This document shows, piece after piece, positions 25,201 to 32,854 of a DNA stretch of 40,987 bases. A program made the translations under genes and the position numbers. The stretch's first letter is position 1, and each line of letters opens with the position of its first letter. The notes under the pieces were generated by a model, which ran no database searches, was not told where the DNA came from, and saw only the letters and a program-made list of their open reading frames with translations. The stretch is from an uncultured Saprospirales bacterium (GTDB lineage: Bacteria; Bacteroidota; Bacteroidia; Chitinophagales; Saprospiraceae), in contig CALMIR010000150.1 in the NCBI GenBank assembly GCA_937864265.1, positions 1-40,987 of the forward strand. Direction: 5' to 3'.

Positions 25201-25407
25201 GAATTGCTCCATTTAAAGGAATTGATTGATGGCCCTGATCCAAGACTTACCCAGGGCGCCCGCCAGAAATGGCAGGAGCTTACCGCACATTGGGGAGAAT
25301 ATTCCCGTCAATTGCGGCAGATCATCGATGAAGACATCGCTTTATTTAATGAGATGTATCGCCAACAGCCTATTCCGGCCATCTTGCTGCCCTCCGGCGC
25401 TCAATGA
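22279..25407 (+). CDS. Exported BNR/sortilin (VPS10)-like beta-propeller protein
   Basis: A 1042-residue secreted protein. A signal peptide (about 1-22, ALLILCLPSILFTQ) is followed by a long propeller region (about 30-740) with repeated Asp-box motifs such as KTDDGGLSWNN, KSMDGGKTWLPL, RSTDGGKNWEQV, KSTDGGLNWRKL, RSNDGGEHWEQV, KSTDGGHSF and FTDDYGEHWQKI. This is the pattern of 'glycosyl hydrolase / photosystem-II-stability-like' VPS10 proteins in Bacteroidota, which, despite the name, lack proven hydrolase activity. A beta domain (about 790-905) and a helical C-terminus (about 915-1040, VSQIRNVKQQLNLLNENLKK) follow. No T9SS tail was seen. The start at 22279 is preferred over a GTG-initiated frame at 22210. 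The role is probably extracellular binding or degradation; the substrate is unknown. Confidence 0.88.
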   Translation: MKHSFAWTALLILCLPSILFTQEVFNDSFFPDLQWRNIGPFRGGRVNAVAGLPHNPLVYLMGTTGGGLWKTDDGGLSWNNISDGYFRTGSVGAMAIAASDPNIIYVGMGEHAVRGVMTSHGDGVYKSMDGGKTWLPLGLQEARHISSIQVHPQNPSIVFVAVQGALYGDSEERGVYRSTDGGKNWEQVLYINASTGASDLSMDVHNPRILYAGMWDHRRTPWTIRSGGAGSGLYKSTDGGLNWRKLSEGLPAAMGKTAIKVSPANPELIYANIEAENGGVFRSNDGGEHWEQVNNHRSTVARAWYYIEIFPDPKDEETVYVLNDALLKSTDGGHSFQAISNPHSDQHDLWINPSNTDILILGNDGGACITYNAGKSWSSQYNQPTGQFYRVITDHRFPYYVYGGQQDNSTIAVPSRTNDAGIRSRDCYPVSGGESAFIAFDPDQPQLVFGGSYQGIISMLDTETGIEKNIMAYPKLSLGTAPKDLKYRFNWNAPIVAQPQNPAILYHAAQVVFRSNNNGISWEVISPDLTRNEADKQVDGGGPYTNEGAGGENYNTISYLACSPHEAGVIWVGSDDGLLHLTRNNGKSWENVTPPNLGEVLINCIEISPHNPATAYVVATKYKWNQLQPMVYFTDDYGEHWQKIVTGIDRESFVRVVREDRVRPGLLYAGTETGMYISYNKGINWHPFQLNLPICPITDIAIENNDLIAATSGRAFWILDDLSPIQQLDVKKRNQIAIIPPRPGILYWADLPSQAPSGMGQNPENGLVIDYYLPEAIDDKVALTLEILDEYGNILRSYANIADSTYKKYEGGPDAKTLLPAHRGFNRFYWDMRRENLPGIDGVFVLGDYRGSHVAPGNYQLRLITPQGVLIEPCQILEDPRLHFSQSDYQEQQEVLLNIETTIREIHTKVSQIRNVKQQLNLLNENLKKQECYKELTDKGAAILQDIEGWEAQLIQSKQQTYQDVINFPNRLSAELLHLKELIDGPDPRLTQGARQKWQELTAHWGEYSRQLRQIIDEDIALFNEMYRQQPIPAILLPSGAQ

Positions 25408-25457
25408 GGTTTTATACAGGATAGGCTCAAAAAATAAAAAAAATATTCAAAAGGGAA

Positions 25458-25488
25458 TTGTTCAGGAAAATAAATAGTTGTATATTTG
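25458..25488 (+). promoter_or_regulatory. Consensus promoter for tRNA-Arg and the ribosomal protein cluster
   Basis: TTG (25458-25460), 20 bases, then TATATTTG (25481-25488): a full match to the Bacteroidota -33/-7 promoter and the clearest in the window. It lies about 120 bases upstream of tRNA-Arg and probably drives the tRNA and the genes after it. Confidence 0.75.
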
Positions 25489-25608
25489 CACTCCGTTAGC
25501 AAAAGGCGGATTCATTCGGATACAAAAAAGTAGGTATCCTTACCCTTTTGAAACCACCCGCCTCCCGCTGAAAGCGTGATTCGGGCAGGGTAACAAAAAA
25601 CATACTTT

Positions 25609-25685
25609 GGCTCTGTAGCTCAACTGGATAGAGCACCTGACTACGGATCAGGAGGTTTCAGGTTCGAATCCTGACAGAGTCACCA
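25609..25685 (+). tRNA. tRNA-Arg (anticodon ACG)
   Basis: A complete 77-base cloverleaf. The acceptor GGCTCTG pairs with CAGAGTC (one G-U), followed by discriminator A and an encoded CCA. The D-arm contains AGCTCAACTGGATAGAGC, the anticodon stem CCTGA/TCAGG holds the loop CTACGGA (anticodon ACG, Arg CGN), and the T-arm has GGTTCGAATCC. It sits 56 bases before rpmB. Confidence 0.97.
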
Positions 25686-25741
25686 TCTTTTTTCAAAGCT
25701 TCACAAGAGCTTTATTTTTTTTTCAAAACGCTAATACGACG

Positions 25742-25990
25742 ATGTCAAAGGTTTGTCAACTTACGGGAAAGCGTCCAATGTCGGGAAACAACGTTTCGCA
25801 CTCCAATCGCAAAACAAAGCGCCGGTTTTTGCCCAATTTGCATACCAAGCGCTTTTATGTTCCCGAAACCGATCAATGGATCACTTTGAAAGTTTCTTCC
25901 AAAGCCATTCGCACCATTGATAAATTGGGTATCTATGAATACCTCCGCCAATTGAAAAGCGAGGGTGTGGATGTTGGAGTAAAATTTTAA
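25742..25990 (+). CDS. rpmB: 50S ribosomal protein L28 (bL28)
   Basis: An 82-residue structural protein of the large ribosomal subunit. Family features are [20 protein letters not shown] at residues 5-24 and the following [17 protein letters not shown]. The length is normal. It is the first protein gene after tRNA-Arg and 40 bases before rpmG, an order usual in Bacteroidota, so it is most likely the head of a co-transcribed translation cluster under the promoter at 25458-25488. Confidence 0.98.
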   Translation: MSKVCQLTGKRPMSGNNVSHSNRKTKRRFLPNLHTKRFYVPETDQWITLKVSSKAIRTIDKLGIYEYLRQLKSEGVDVGVKF

Positions 25991-26030
25991 TGCCTCTTGC
26001 TTGGGCTAAAGACGTTCAAATTAGAAAAAA

Positions 26031-26219
26031 ATGGCAAAGAAAAGTAAAGGCAATCGCCTTCAGATCATTTTAGAATGTACCGAGCATAAAAACTCTGGTA
26101 TGCCTGGGACTTCTCGTTATGTAACGCAGAAAAACCGCAAAAATACTCCTGATCGTATGGAGTTGAAAAAATACAACCCCATTTTGAAAAAAGTTACCGT
26201 TCACCGGGAAATCAAATAA
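26031..26219 (+). CDS. rpmG: 50S ribosomal protein L33 (bL33)
   Basis: A 62-residue large-subunit protein with the L33 pattern [20 protein letters not shown] and [17 protein letters not shown] at the C-terminus. It has no CxxC zinc pair (a single Cys is present), so it belongs to the Cys-poor form. It follows rpmB by 40 bases and precedes the DUF4295 gene. Confidence 0.97.
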   Translation: MAKKSKGNRLQIILECTEHKNSGMPGTSRYVTQKNRKNTPDRMELKKYNPILKKVTVHREIK

Positions 26220-26263
26220 ACCGATCTTTTAGTTTTCGGTACGCCTATTGACAAACTTTTTCA

Positions 26264-26271
26264 TATCTTTG
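26264..26271 (+). promoter_or_regulatory. TAnnTTTG -7 element upstream of the DUF4295 gene
   Basis: TATCTTTG, 40 bases before the ATG at 26312, matches the -7 consensus; no TTG is found at the right distance. It may be a secondary promoter inside the cluster. Confidence 0.4.
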
Positions 26272-26311
26272 GGGAGAACTTATCAATCATCACTTTTAAA
26301 AGGAACGCATC

Positions 26312-26485
26312 ATGGCTAAGGTATCAAAAAACGCGCGGGTAGCTCAACGTAGCCAAAACGCAGGCTCTGGTAGGGATCATGTAAAAGTGATCAAGAGCGT
26401 TAAAGACCCTAAAACGGGCAAATATTCTTACAAAGAAGTAATCGTTCACAAAGATAAAGTAGCGGAGTTTTTTGCTAAAAAGTAA
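26312..26485 (+). CDS. DUF4295 small basic protein (Bacteroidota ribosome-linked)
   Basis: A 57-residue, very basic frame from MAKVSKNARV to VAEFFAKK. It begins with the Bacteroidota DUF4295 signature (MAKxSKNARVAQRSQNAG-like) and ends in the usual aromatic/Lys tail. It lies between rpmG and ftsY, the conserved position of this family throughout the phylum, where it is thought to be ribosome-associated (established context, function not proven). It is short enough to be missed by length-filtered gene calling, but start, stop and composition all fit a real gene. Confidence 0.92.
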   Translation: MAKVSKNARVAQRSQNAGSGRDHVKVIKSVKDPKTGKYSYKEVIVHKDKVAEFFAKK

Positions 26486-26517
26486 ACTATTGGCATTCCG
26501 TTGCTGTTCTTTCACTA

Positions 26518-26555
26518 CAAAGAGGCTTTTCTCCCATGCGGGAAAAGCCTCTTTG
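26518..26555 (+). terminator. Hairpin between the DUF4295 gene and ftsY
   Basis: CAAAGAGGCTTTTC (26518-26531) pairs exactly with GAAAAGCCTCTTTG (26542-26555). Only a weak T/A stretch follows, so it may be a partial terminator or attenuator that lowers ftsY expression relative to the ribosomal genes. Confidence 0.6.
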
Positions 26556-26578
26556 TATTAATTCAAGTCAGAAAAGAA

Positions 26579-27535
26579 ATGAGTTTTTTCAATAAGTTTT
26601 TCAACAAGGACAAAAAAGAAGAGCTGGACAAAGGCCTGGAAAAGACCAAAAGCAGCTTTTTTGAAAAAATATCCAAAGCCGTTGCCGGCAAATCTACGGT
26701 TGATGTAGAAGTGCTGGACGAATTGGAAAATATCCTGATTGCTTCTGATGTCGGTCTGGAAACTACCGTAAAGATCATTGAGCGTATCGAAGGGCGGGTA
26801 GCGCGGGATAAGTACCTCAATACCAGCGAACTCAACGAGATATTGCGCGATGAAATCGTTCGGTTGCTCACCGAGAACAATACCCAGGACGTAGAGGATT
26901 TCAGCCCAGCTACCACTACCAAGCCCGCTGTTTTCATGGTAGTAGGGGTAAATGGCGTAGGAAAAACAACGACCATCGGCAAATTGGCCTACCAATTCAA
27001 ATTGCAAGGTAAAAAGGTGGTACTCGGCGCCGGCGACACCTTCCGGGCTGCTGCGGTAGATCAGTTGAAAATCTGGTCAGAACGGGTGGGCTGCGACTTT
27101 TTCAGCAAAGGTATGAATACCGACCCGGCTGCTGTGGCCTACGAAACAGTCAATTACGCCATAGCGAATCAATGTGACGTGGCCATTATTGATACAGCAG
27201 GCCGATTGCATACCAAAATCAACCTCATGCAAGAGCTGGGTAAAATCAAGCGATCCATTTCCAAAAGACTGGAAGATGCTCCCCATGAAGTGTTGTTGGT
27301 TTTGGATGCTACTACCGGGCAGAATGCCATCGAACAGGCCCGGCACTTTACCGAAGCGACCGACGTGAGCGCACTAGCCCTTACCAAGCTGGATGGAACG
27401 GCAAAAGGGGGGGTAGCTATTGGTATTTCCGATCAGTTCAAAGTTCCCATCAAGTACATCGGGGTGGGAGAGGGCATTCAACAGTTGCAGATATTCAACA
27501 AACGGGCTTTTGTAGATTCCCTTTTTGAAAAATAA
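26579..27535 (+). CDS. ftsY: Signal recognition particle receptor FtsY
   Basis: A 318-residue GTPase that docks the SRP-ribosome complex at the inner membrane for co-translational insertion. The N domain (about 20-100) is followed by the G domain with the P-loop GVNGVGKTTTIGKLA (about 123-137), DTFRAAAVDQLKIW (SRP-type insertion box), DTAGRLHTK (G3) and TKLDGTAKGG (G4/closing loop). The acidic A domain is nearly absent, as in other Bacteroidota. I start at 26579 (MSFFNKFFNKDKKEE); the longer frame includes the hairpin and is not plausible. It is the last gene of the ribosomal cluster and is followed by a terminator at 27686-27720. Confidence 0.96.
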   Translation: MSFFNKFFNKDKKEELDKGLEKTKSSFFEKISKAVAGKSTVDVEVLDELENILIASDVGLETTVKIIERIEGRVARDKYLNTSELNEILRDEIVRLLTENNTQDVEDFSPATTTKPAVFMVVGVNGVGKTTTIGKLAYQFKLQGKKVVLGAGDTFRAAAVDQLKIWSERVGCDFFSKGMNTDPAAVAYETVNYAIANQCDVAIIDTAGRLHTKINLMQELGKIKRSISKRLEDAPHEVLLVLDATTGQNAIEQARHFTEATDVSALALTKLDGTAKGGVAIGISDQFKVPIKYIGVGEGIQQLQIFNKRAFVDSLFEK

Positions 27536-27685
27536 GCTGAAAGCTCAAATGGTGGGGGCTGATCTCTATGATCAATATCATCCTGCTCCATGACTTTTAT
27601 CAGCTCATATCCGCCTTTTACCTCCTACTTTTGGTCGCAGAGAATGAAGAGTTTTTTTATAAAAATTGGCTTTTGCGACTAGAAC

Positions 27686-27720
27686 AAGGGGTAATCGTCT
27701 TTTGGATGATTGCCCTTTTT
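27686..27720 (+). terminator. Rho-independent terminator downstream of ftsY
   Basis: AAGGGGTAATC (27686-27696) pairs with GATTGCCCTTT (27708-27718), including two G-T pairs, and is followed by Ts. It ends 150 bases after the ftsY stop and before the stress-protein promoter. Confidence 0.6.
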
Positions 27721-27757
27721 AAGTCGAGTAGGAGAGCTTAGTGCATGATAATAATAG

Positions 27758-27789
27758 TTGTAGGAAACGTTACAATTTCCGTATATTTA
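27758..27789 (+). promoter_or_regulatory. Promoter of the universal stress protein gene
   Basis: TTG (27758-27760), 21 bases, then TATATTTA (27782-27789), a near-perfect Bacteroidota promoter 21 bases before the ATG. Confidence 0.6.
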
Positions 27790-27810
27790 ATGGGACAATA
27801 ACACACAGGC

Positions 27811-28605
27811 ATGAAAAGCATCTTAGTACCAACCGATTTTTCTGACTTTGCGACTTTGGCAGCCGATGCGGCTGCGGAATTAGCCCGGCGCTTTGAGGCA
27901 AAACTCTTCTTTTTTCATTGTCTGGAAAATAGCCCATCTGATACCGCTCCAGAGGTCGATCAAGTAGCTGACACATTAAATGCCTACCGTGGGAAATACC
28001 CGGAAATTGACATTCAAACAGGCTATGCCAGCGGCACAGTTGCTGCTACTATCGCACAATATGCGGCAGAACACGCCATCGATTTCTTGGTGATGGGCTC
28101 ACATGGCCGTAGCGGCAAAAGCGAGTACTTTATCGGTTCTGTTACCCAAAAAGTGATTCGACAAGTACATTGCCCGGTGCTAGTTGTCAAAGAACCGCTG
28201 ACCGATTGGTCTTTTGACAAGGTGGTCTTTGCTTCCAGTTTTCACGAAAACGAAGTGGCAGCTTTTTTGCATTTTAAAGATTTTGTCAAGCATTTTGCGC
28301 CTGAAATTCACCTGGTAGAAATTCAAACCGGTTCTCTTTTCGATCCGCCTTATTTTTTGAGTAAAGAATCCATGGAGCGGTTTCGCCACCTGGCCAGCCC
28401 TTTTTATTGCAGGACGCATGTATTGCAGGATTGGAATGTAGATCACGGCATTCGAAGTTTTGCAGAAAAAATTGGCGCCAAACTAATCGGTATTTCCAAC
28501 CACCATCGGCATCCATTGAAACGCATGCTGGTAGGCAGCCGTGCAGAAGCATTGATCAATCACGCCGGATTGCCCGTCATCACGATTGATTATCTGGACG
28601 AATAA
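27811..28605 (+). CDS. Universal stress protein, two UspA domains
   Basis: A 264-residue cytoplasmic UspA-family protein. The first domain (about 1-130) starts KSILVPTDFSDFATLAADAA and ends in the nucleotide-binding signature GSHGRSGKSEYFIGSVTQKV (G-2x-G-9x-G-S/T pattern) plus HCPVLVVK. The second domain (about 135-264) is degenerate: it keeps the end pattern KRMLVGSRAEALINHAGLPV but lacks a clear first loop. Such tandem Usp proteins bind ATP or AMP and are induced under stress; the specific role is unknown. It is monocistronic with its own promoter. The start at 27811 agrees with the family's N-terminus. Confidence 0.93.
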   Translation: MKSILVPTDFSDFATLAADAAAELARRFEAKLFFFHCLENSPSDTAPEVDQVADTLNAYRGKYPEIDIQTGYASGTVAATIAQYAAEHAIDFLVMGSHGRSGKSEYFIGSVTQKVIRQVHCPVLVVKEPLTDWSFDKVVFASSFHENEVAAFLHFKDFVKHFAPEIHLVEIQTGSLFDPPYFLSKESMERFRHLASPFYCRTHVLQDWNVDHGIRSFAEKIGAKLIGISNHHRHPLKRMLVGSRAEALINHAGLPVITIDYLDE

Positions 28606-28776
28606 AATAGCCTGATTTTGGTCAGTCATCTGACCCGAAATGAAAAAGGAGGCACCATTCGACATACAATTACCAGTCTTTCCACAACTCCCAGTAAGTT
28701 TACGGCGTTTATAAATCACAAAAATTGGCAAAGAACGAAAAATCCTAAAATAAGTAGCAGGGTTTAGATTTTTAGC

Positions 28777-28784
28777 TATATTTG
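28777..28784 (+). promoter_or_regulatory. TAnnTTTG -7 element of the HtrA protease gene
   Basis: TATATTTG, ending 28 bases before the ATG at 28813. No TTG is found at -33. Confidence 0.5.
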
Positions 28785-28812
28785 GAAAAAATGCCTCTTA
28801 ACTCACAAAAGA

Positions 28813-30237
28813 ATGAAGCAGCACATTGGTATTGTATTGTCTTCCCTACTCAGCGCACTATTGGCTGTTGTTGGGTATCGTTTCTTTGAAGGCCCAAAGG
28901 AGATTGTCATCCGGGAGACGGTGCCAGCGCAGTACACCAACTTCGACCCATTGGAGGTCAGCAAACAACGTGCTTTTCTGTCTGCTTCCCCCACCGATTT
29001 CATCGCGGCTGCCGAGCGCATCACCCCCAGCGTTGTAAACATCAAAACCATTCAGGGCAAAGGTGGATTTGATTTTTGGGGCAACGATGCAGAAAGTAGT
29101 TCCTCGGGTTCTGGTGTCGTCATTTCTTCCGATGGCTATATCGTTACGAACAACCACGTCATTGAAGACAGCGATCACATCAGTGTTACCCTGAATGATA
29201 AGCGCGAATATGAAGCAGAACTCATTGGCACGGATCCTTCTACCGATCTGGCCTTGCTCAAAATAAAAGCCAATAATCTCACCCATATTGAATTTGGCAA
29301 CTCCGACTCCCTTAGGGTAGGGGAATGGGTTTTGGCTGTGGGCAATCCTTTCAATTTGGAATCGACCGTAACGGCCGGTATTGTGAGCGCCAAAGGCCGC
29401 AGTATCGATATTTTAGAAGGGCAGGATCGGATCGAATCATTCATTCAAACCGATGCTGCCGTCAACCCCGGCAACAGCGGCGGCGCTTTGGTCAACACCA
29501 ACGGCGAACTCATTGGCATCAACACCGCCATCATAACCCGCTCAGGCCGTTACGAGGGCTATTCTTTTGCGGTTCCGGTCAATTTGGTGCGCAAAGTCAT
29601 CAAAGATTTGATGGACTTTGGGGTCGTTCAACGCGGTATTTTGGGCGTATTCATCGATGAAATGACCAGTGAACTGGCCAAAGAACTCCAATTGGAGGCC
29701 GTAGAAGGCGTTTATATCACGCGGGTTACGCCAGGTAGCGGTGCAGACGATGCCGGACTGAAAGAAGGCGATGTTATCATTGGTATTAATGGCACTAAAA
29801 CTCGAACCATGCCTGAAATGCAGGAGCAGGTAGGGCGTTATCGGCCGGGCAATTCCATATCGGTAGATTATTTTCGGAATGGGAATAAATCTCGCGCCAA
29901 TGTAGTGCTGAAAAATAAGAGCAATAGCACCTCTATCATCACAGCTGAAAACAGAGACATTCTTTTCGATTTGGGCTTTGAATTGCGTGACCTGACTCGC
30001 GAGGAGAAAAAACGCTTGGATGTGGAAGGGGTAAAAGTGGTCAGTATTTACCGGGGTAGCCGAATAGAAAGAACCAATATGGATCCCGGATTCATTATCA
30101 CTAAAATGGACAATAAGAAAATAACTTCCGTTGAAGAACTGGTGGAAGAATTGGAAAATGCCAACGGAAAAGTGATGCTGGAAGGGATTTATGAAAATTA
30201 TTCCGGAGAATATTACTACGCCTTTCCAGTAAAATAA
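28813..30237 (+). CDS. HtrA/Deg-type periplasmic serine protease
   Basis: A 474-residue protein quality-control protease. An N-terminal membrane anchor or signal (about 5-25, IGIVLSSLLSALLAVVGYRF) is followed by the trypsin-like domain (about 60-260) with the full triad: H115 (VTNNHVIED), D145 (DPSTDLALLK) and S222 (NPGNSGGAL). A first PDZ domain (about 275-365, EGVYITRVTPGSGADDAGL) and a second, more divergent PDZ (about 385-470) follow. Deg proteases degrade or refold misfolded envelope proteins. The next gene starts only 8 bases after this stop, so the protease is probably co-transcribed with the carboxyltransferase subunit, an unusual pair. The longer-leader ATG at 28791 is in another frame. 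Confidence 0.95.
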   Translation: MKQHIGIVLSSLLSALLAVVGYRFFEGPKEIVIRETVPAQYTNFDPLEVSKQRAFLSASPTDFIAAAERITPSVVNIKTIQGKGGFDFWGNDAESSSSGSGVVISSDGYIVTNNHVIEDSDHISVTLNDKREYEAELIGTDPSTDLALLKIKANNLTHIEFGNSDSLRVGEWVLAVGNPFNLESTVTAGIVSAKGRSIDILEGQDRIESFIQTDAAVNPGNSGGALVNTNGELIGINTAIITRSGRYEGYSFAVPVNLVRKVIKDLMDFGVVQRGILGVFIDEMTSELAKELQLEAVEGVYITRVTPGSGADDAGLKEGDVIIGINGTKTRTMPEMQEQVGRYRPGNSISVDYFRNGNKSRANVVLKNKSNSTSIITAENRDILFDLGFELRDLTREEKKRLDVEGVKVVSIYRGSRIERTNMDPGFIITKMDNKKITSVEELVEELENANGKVMLEGIYENYSGEYYYAFPVK

Positions 30238-30245
30238 ACACGACA

Positions 30246-31880
30246 ATGCCCAAGATTGATATTGAGAAAAATAAGAACGACGACAGCATGCGCCTGTTGC
30301 TATCTAGGATGCAGCATCGGCTGGAAAAGATAAAAAAAGGGGGAGGCGAAAAGCGAATCGCCAAATTGCATCAGGAAGGTAAAATGACCGCTCGCGAAAG
30401 GGTCGATTATTTGATTGATCCAGACACCTATTTTATGGAAATAGGCGCCTTTGCTGCTTATGATATGTACGAGGAGCACGGCGGATGCCCTGCAGCAGGC
30501 GTAGTAGTAGGGCTGGGTTACATCAGCAAACGATTGTGCGTCATCGTGGCCAATGATGCGACGGTTAAGGCCGGCGCTTGGTTTCCCATGACGGGTAAAA
30601 AAAACCTGCGCGCCCAAGAAATTGCCATGGAAAACCGCTTGCCGATCATTTATTTGGTGGACAGCGCTGGTGTTTTTCTCCCCATGCAGGATGAGATATT
30701 CCCAGATAAAGAGCATTTTGGCCGAATTTTTAGAAACAATGCCAAGCTTTCCAGCATGGGCATCCCTCAAATTGCGGCTATTATGGGCAGTTGTGTGGCT
30801 GGTGGGGCCTATTTGCCCATCATGTCCGATGAAGCACTGATCGTGGAAGGGACGGGGTCTATATTTTTGGCAGGCCCTTATCTCGTAAAAGCAGCCATAG
30901 GTGAGTCGGTGGATAAAGAAACCCTGGGTGGCGCCGTTACCCACAGTGAAGTATCGGGCGTGACCGACTATAAGATGCCCGATGACAAAACTTGCCTGGA
31001 TACTATTCGCGATTTGGTGGACAAGATAGGGCATTTTGAGAAAGCCGGCTTCGATCGGACTGCGGCACAAGCACCTCAAAGCAATGAAGAAGAATTGTAC
31101 GCCCACCTACCTGAAGGTCGGGCTACGCCCTATAAGACAGAAGAATTGCTCAAGCGCCTGGTGGATGACTCCAAATTGACTTACTATAAAAAGGAGTATG
31201 GTAAAACCATCATTTGTGCATATGCCCGCATCGACGGTTGGGCAGTAGGCATTGTCGCCAATAATCGCGAAGTGGTACGTACGGCCAAAGGCGAGATGCA
31301 ATTTGGCGGTGTCATCTATTCCGACTCTGCCGACAAGGCTACCCGATTTATCCTCAACTGCAATCAGAAAAAAATTCCATTGGTATTTCTGCACGATGTC
31401 ACTGGCTTTATGGTAGGCACGCGCTCGGAGCATGGTGGTATCATCAAAGACGGCGCCAAAATGGTGAACGCAGTAGCCAATTCTACCGTTCCCAAGTTTA
31501 GCATCGTCATGGGTAACTCCTACGGCGCGGGCAATTATGCCATGTGCGGTAAAGCCTATGACCCCCGCTTGATCGTAGCCTGGCCTACGGCCAAAATTGC
31601 CGTGATGGGGGGCGAACAAGCCGCTAAAGTATTGCTTCAAATCCAAACCTCTACGCTGAAGGCGCGCGGCGAGCGCATTTCCGAGCAAGAAGAAAAAGAA
31701 CTGCTGGATAAAATAACCGCTCAATACGACAATCAAACCACTCCTTACTACGCTGCTGCCCGGCTATGGGTGGATGCCATCATCGATCCATTGGATACGC
31801 GGCGGATCATCTCTATGGGCATAGAAGCAGCCAATAATGCTCCTGTAGAGCGATTCAACCCTGGAGTGATTCAGACTTGA
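30246..31880 (+). CDS. Acyl-CoA carboxylase carboxyltransferase (beta) subunit, methylcrotonyl-CoA carboxylase-like
   Basis: A 544-residue crotonase-fold carboxyltransferase that moves CO2 from carboxybiotin to an acyl-CoA. Recognisable blocks are GKMTARERVDYLIDPDTYF near the N-terminus, the first oxyanion region (SAGVFLPMQDEIFPDKEHFG, then GSCVAGGAYLPIMSDEALIV), GTGSIFLAGPYLVKAAIGES followed by GGAVTHSEVSGVTDY, and the second-domain FLHDVTGFMVGTRSEHGGII. The LPMQDEIFPD and GTGSIFLAGP wording fits methylcrotonyl-CoA carboxylase (leucine breakdown) better than propionyl- or acetyl-CoA carboxylase. No biotin-carrier (alpha) subunit is nearby, so it must be elsewhere. It is coupled to the Deg protease gene. 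The function fits the acyl-CoA dehydrogenase at the window's start, though they are not linked. Confidence 0.92.
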   Translation: MPKIDIEKNKNDDSMRLLLSRMQHRLEKIKKGGGEKRIAKLHQEGKMTARERVDYLIDPDTYFMEIGAFAAYDMYEEHGGCPAAGVVVGLGYISKRLCVIVANDATVKAGAWFPMTGKKNLRAQEIAMENRLPIIYLVDSAGVFLPMQDEIFPDKEHFGRIFRNNAKLSSMGIPQIAAIMGSCVAGGAYLPIMSDEALIVEGTGSIFLAGPYLVKAAIGESVDKETLGGAVTHSEVSGVTDYKMPDDKTCLDTIRDLVDKIGHFEKAGFDRTAAQAPQSNEEELYAHLPEGRATPYKTEELLKRLVDDSKLTYYKKEYGKTIICAYARIDGWAVGIVANNREVVRTAKGEMQFGGVIYSDSADKATRFILNCNQKKIPLVFLHDVTGFMVGTRSEHGGIIKDGAKMVNAVANSTVPKFSIVMGNSYGAGNYAMCGKAYDPRLIVAWPTAKIAVMGGEQAAKVLLQIQTSTLKARGERISEQEEKELLDKITAQYDNQTTPYYAAARLWVDAIIDPLDTRRIISMGIEAANNAPVERFNPGVIQT

Positions 31881-32099
31881 TCTTGTAGCCGCTTCAAGCT
31901 GTCGATTATTTCTAGCTGTTTATACCTACTTTTCAATTATATTTTTACCTTTGAAAAAGAGTTCTGCTATTTTTAGACATTTTCTCTTTTTTAAATCCGC
32001 CATTACCAACATCAAACAGCTATGACATAGTTTTTGACTAACTACAAATTGTGGTGGTTTTGTATAGAAAAATTGATTATTTTCAACGCTGAGTAAAGT

Positions 32100-32636
32100 T
32101 TGAAAGGACACCTAGATCGAGCAAGACTTTTTTTATCTTGGTTTTTTCTAACCATCTTTTGCCTGCAAAGAATTATCGGTTTTGTGGGGAGGGAGTTTGC
32201 TTTTTCTAATGTGGTAGAACGGCGAATGGAAAAAGTAGCACAAATTATGACCCATGAGTGGTTCGAAAAATGCATCAACAACCTTCAACACAACAATGAT
32301 GGTACAGGGCAGTTAAAAGTTCATGAAATCTCAGCCGATTCTTTGGCGTTTATAGCCTTCGAAACATTGGATAGCCAGCTATACCATCAATCAGATAGAC
32401 ACTTGTCAGTCGAAGAGCCTGAAAAGGCTTATTGTGTAGAAGAACCCCTCGATACTAAACCTCTTAGGAGTCAGTTTCCTTCCATTGACGAACGCTTGTT
32501 TCCAGTTTTTTACTTTTGGATGCCGACTCTATCCGCCAATAATAGAGCTGTACTAAGCATGCCTGGTAACACACGATCTCAATTCCAGGGCATTATCTGG
32601 CCATTTATCTATTCTCCTCCTCCGGAATGTGCCTAG
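32100..32636 (+). CDS. Hypothetical membrane-anchored protein
   Basis: A 178-codon frame opening with TTG (an in-frame TAA lies two codons upstream). The first internal ATG, 32226, would give a 136-residue protein without the membrane segment. From the TTG the protein has one hydrophobic N-terminal span (about 10-30, LFLSWFFLTIFCLQRIIGF), then a polar domain with no motif I recognise. Codon use looks less typical of the window and the end is Pro-rich (WPFIYSPPPECA). Dispersed repeat copy 3 starts three bases after its stop. It may be a real small protein or a decayed one; nothing suggests a function. The 219 bases before it hold no other feature. Confidence 0.4.
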   Translation: MKGHLDRARLFLSWFFLTIFCLQRIIGFVGREFAFSNVVERRMEKVAQIMTHEWFEKCINNLQHNNDGTGQLKVHEISADSLAFIAFETLDSQLYHQSDRHLSVEEPEKAYCVEEPLDTKPLRSQFPSIDERLFPVFYFWMPTLSANNRAVLSMPGNTRSQFQGIIWPFIYSPPPECA

Positions 32637-32638
32637 GG

Positions 32639-32751
32639 GCACAGAAAATTAAGTTCCCGATTTTACCCATGCCATAGAGGCAAACGCTCACTTGACGTGT
32701 ATCGACTATGGTAAGGAGGCTGATCAAACGGGAAGAAATTTTTTGCACACT
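32639..32751 (+). repeat. Dispersed 113-bp inverted-repeat element, copy 3
   Basis: Same orientation as copy 2, from GCACAGAAAATT to TTTTTTGCACAC. Arms differ from copy 1 but remain paired: outer TTCCCG/CGGGAA (copy 1 TTTCCG/CGGAAA) and inner CCATAG/CTATGG (copy 1 CCCTAG/CTAGGG). Such paired changes indicate that the fold, not only the sequence, has been kept. It lies between the hypothetical gene and the outer-membrane protein gene. Confidence 0.78.
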
Positions 32752-32854
32752 ACTTAAAGCACTACTGCGCGTACTCAAACGCTAATTTTTATCTATTCAG
32801 CAGCAGTTGTTTGCTCTGGAATGGATTTTTATTAATCACCTAATTGAACTTTCA

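Noticed and set aside
27568-27741. 57-codon + strand frame between ftsY and the stress protein, with hydrophobic segments
   Set aside because: The ftsY terminator hairpin lies inside it and no family is recognised; possible small membrane protein but not supportable.
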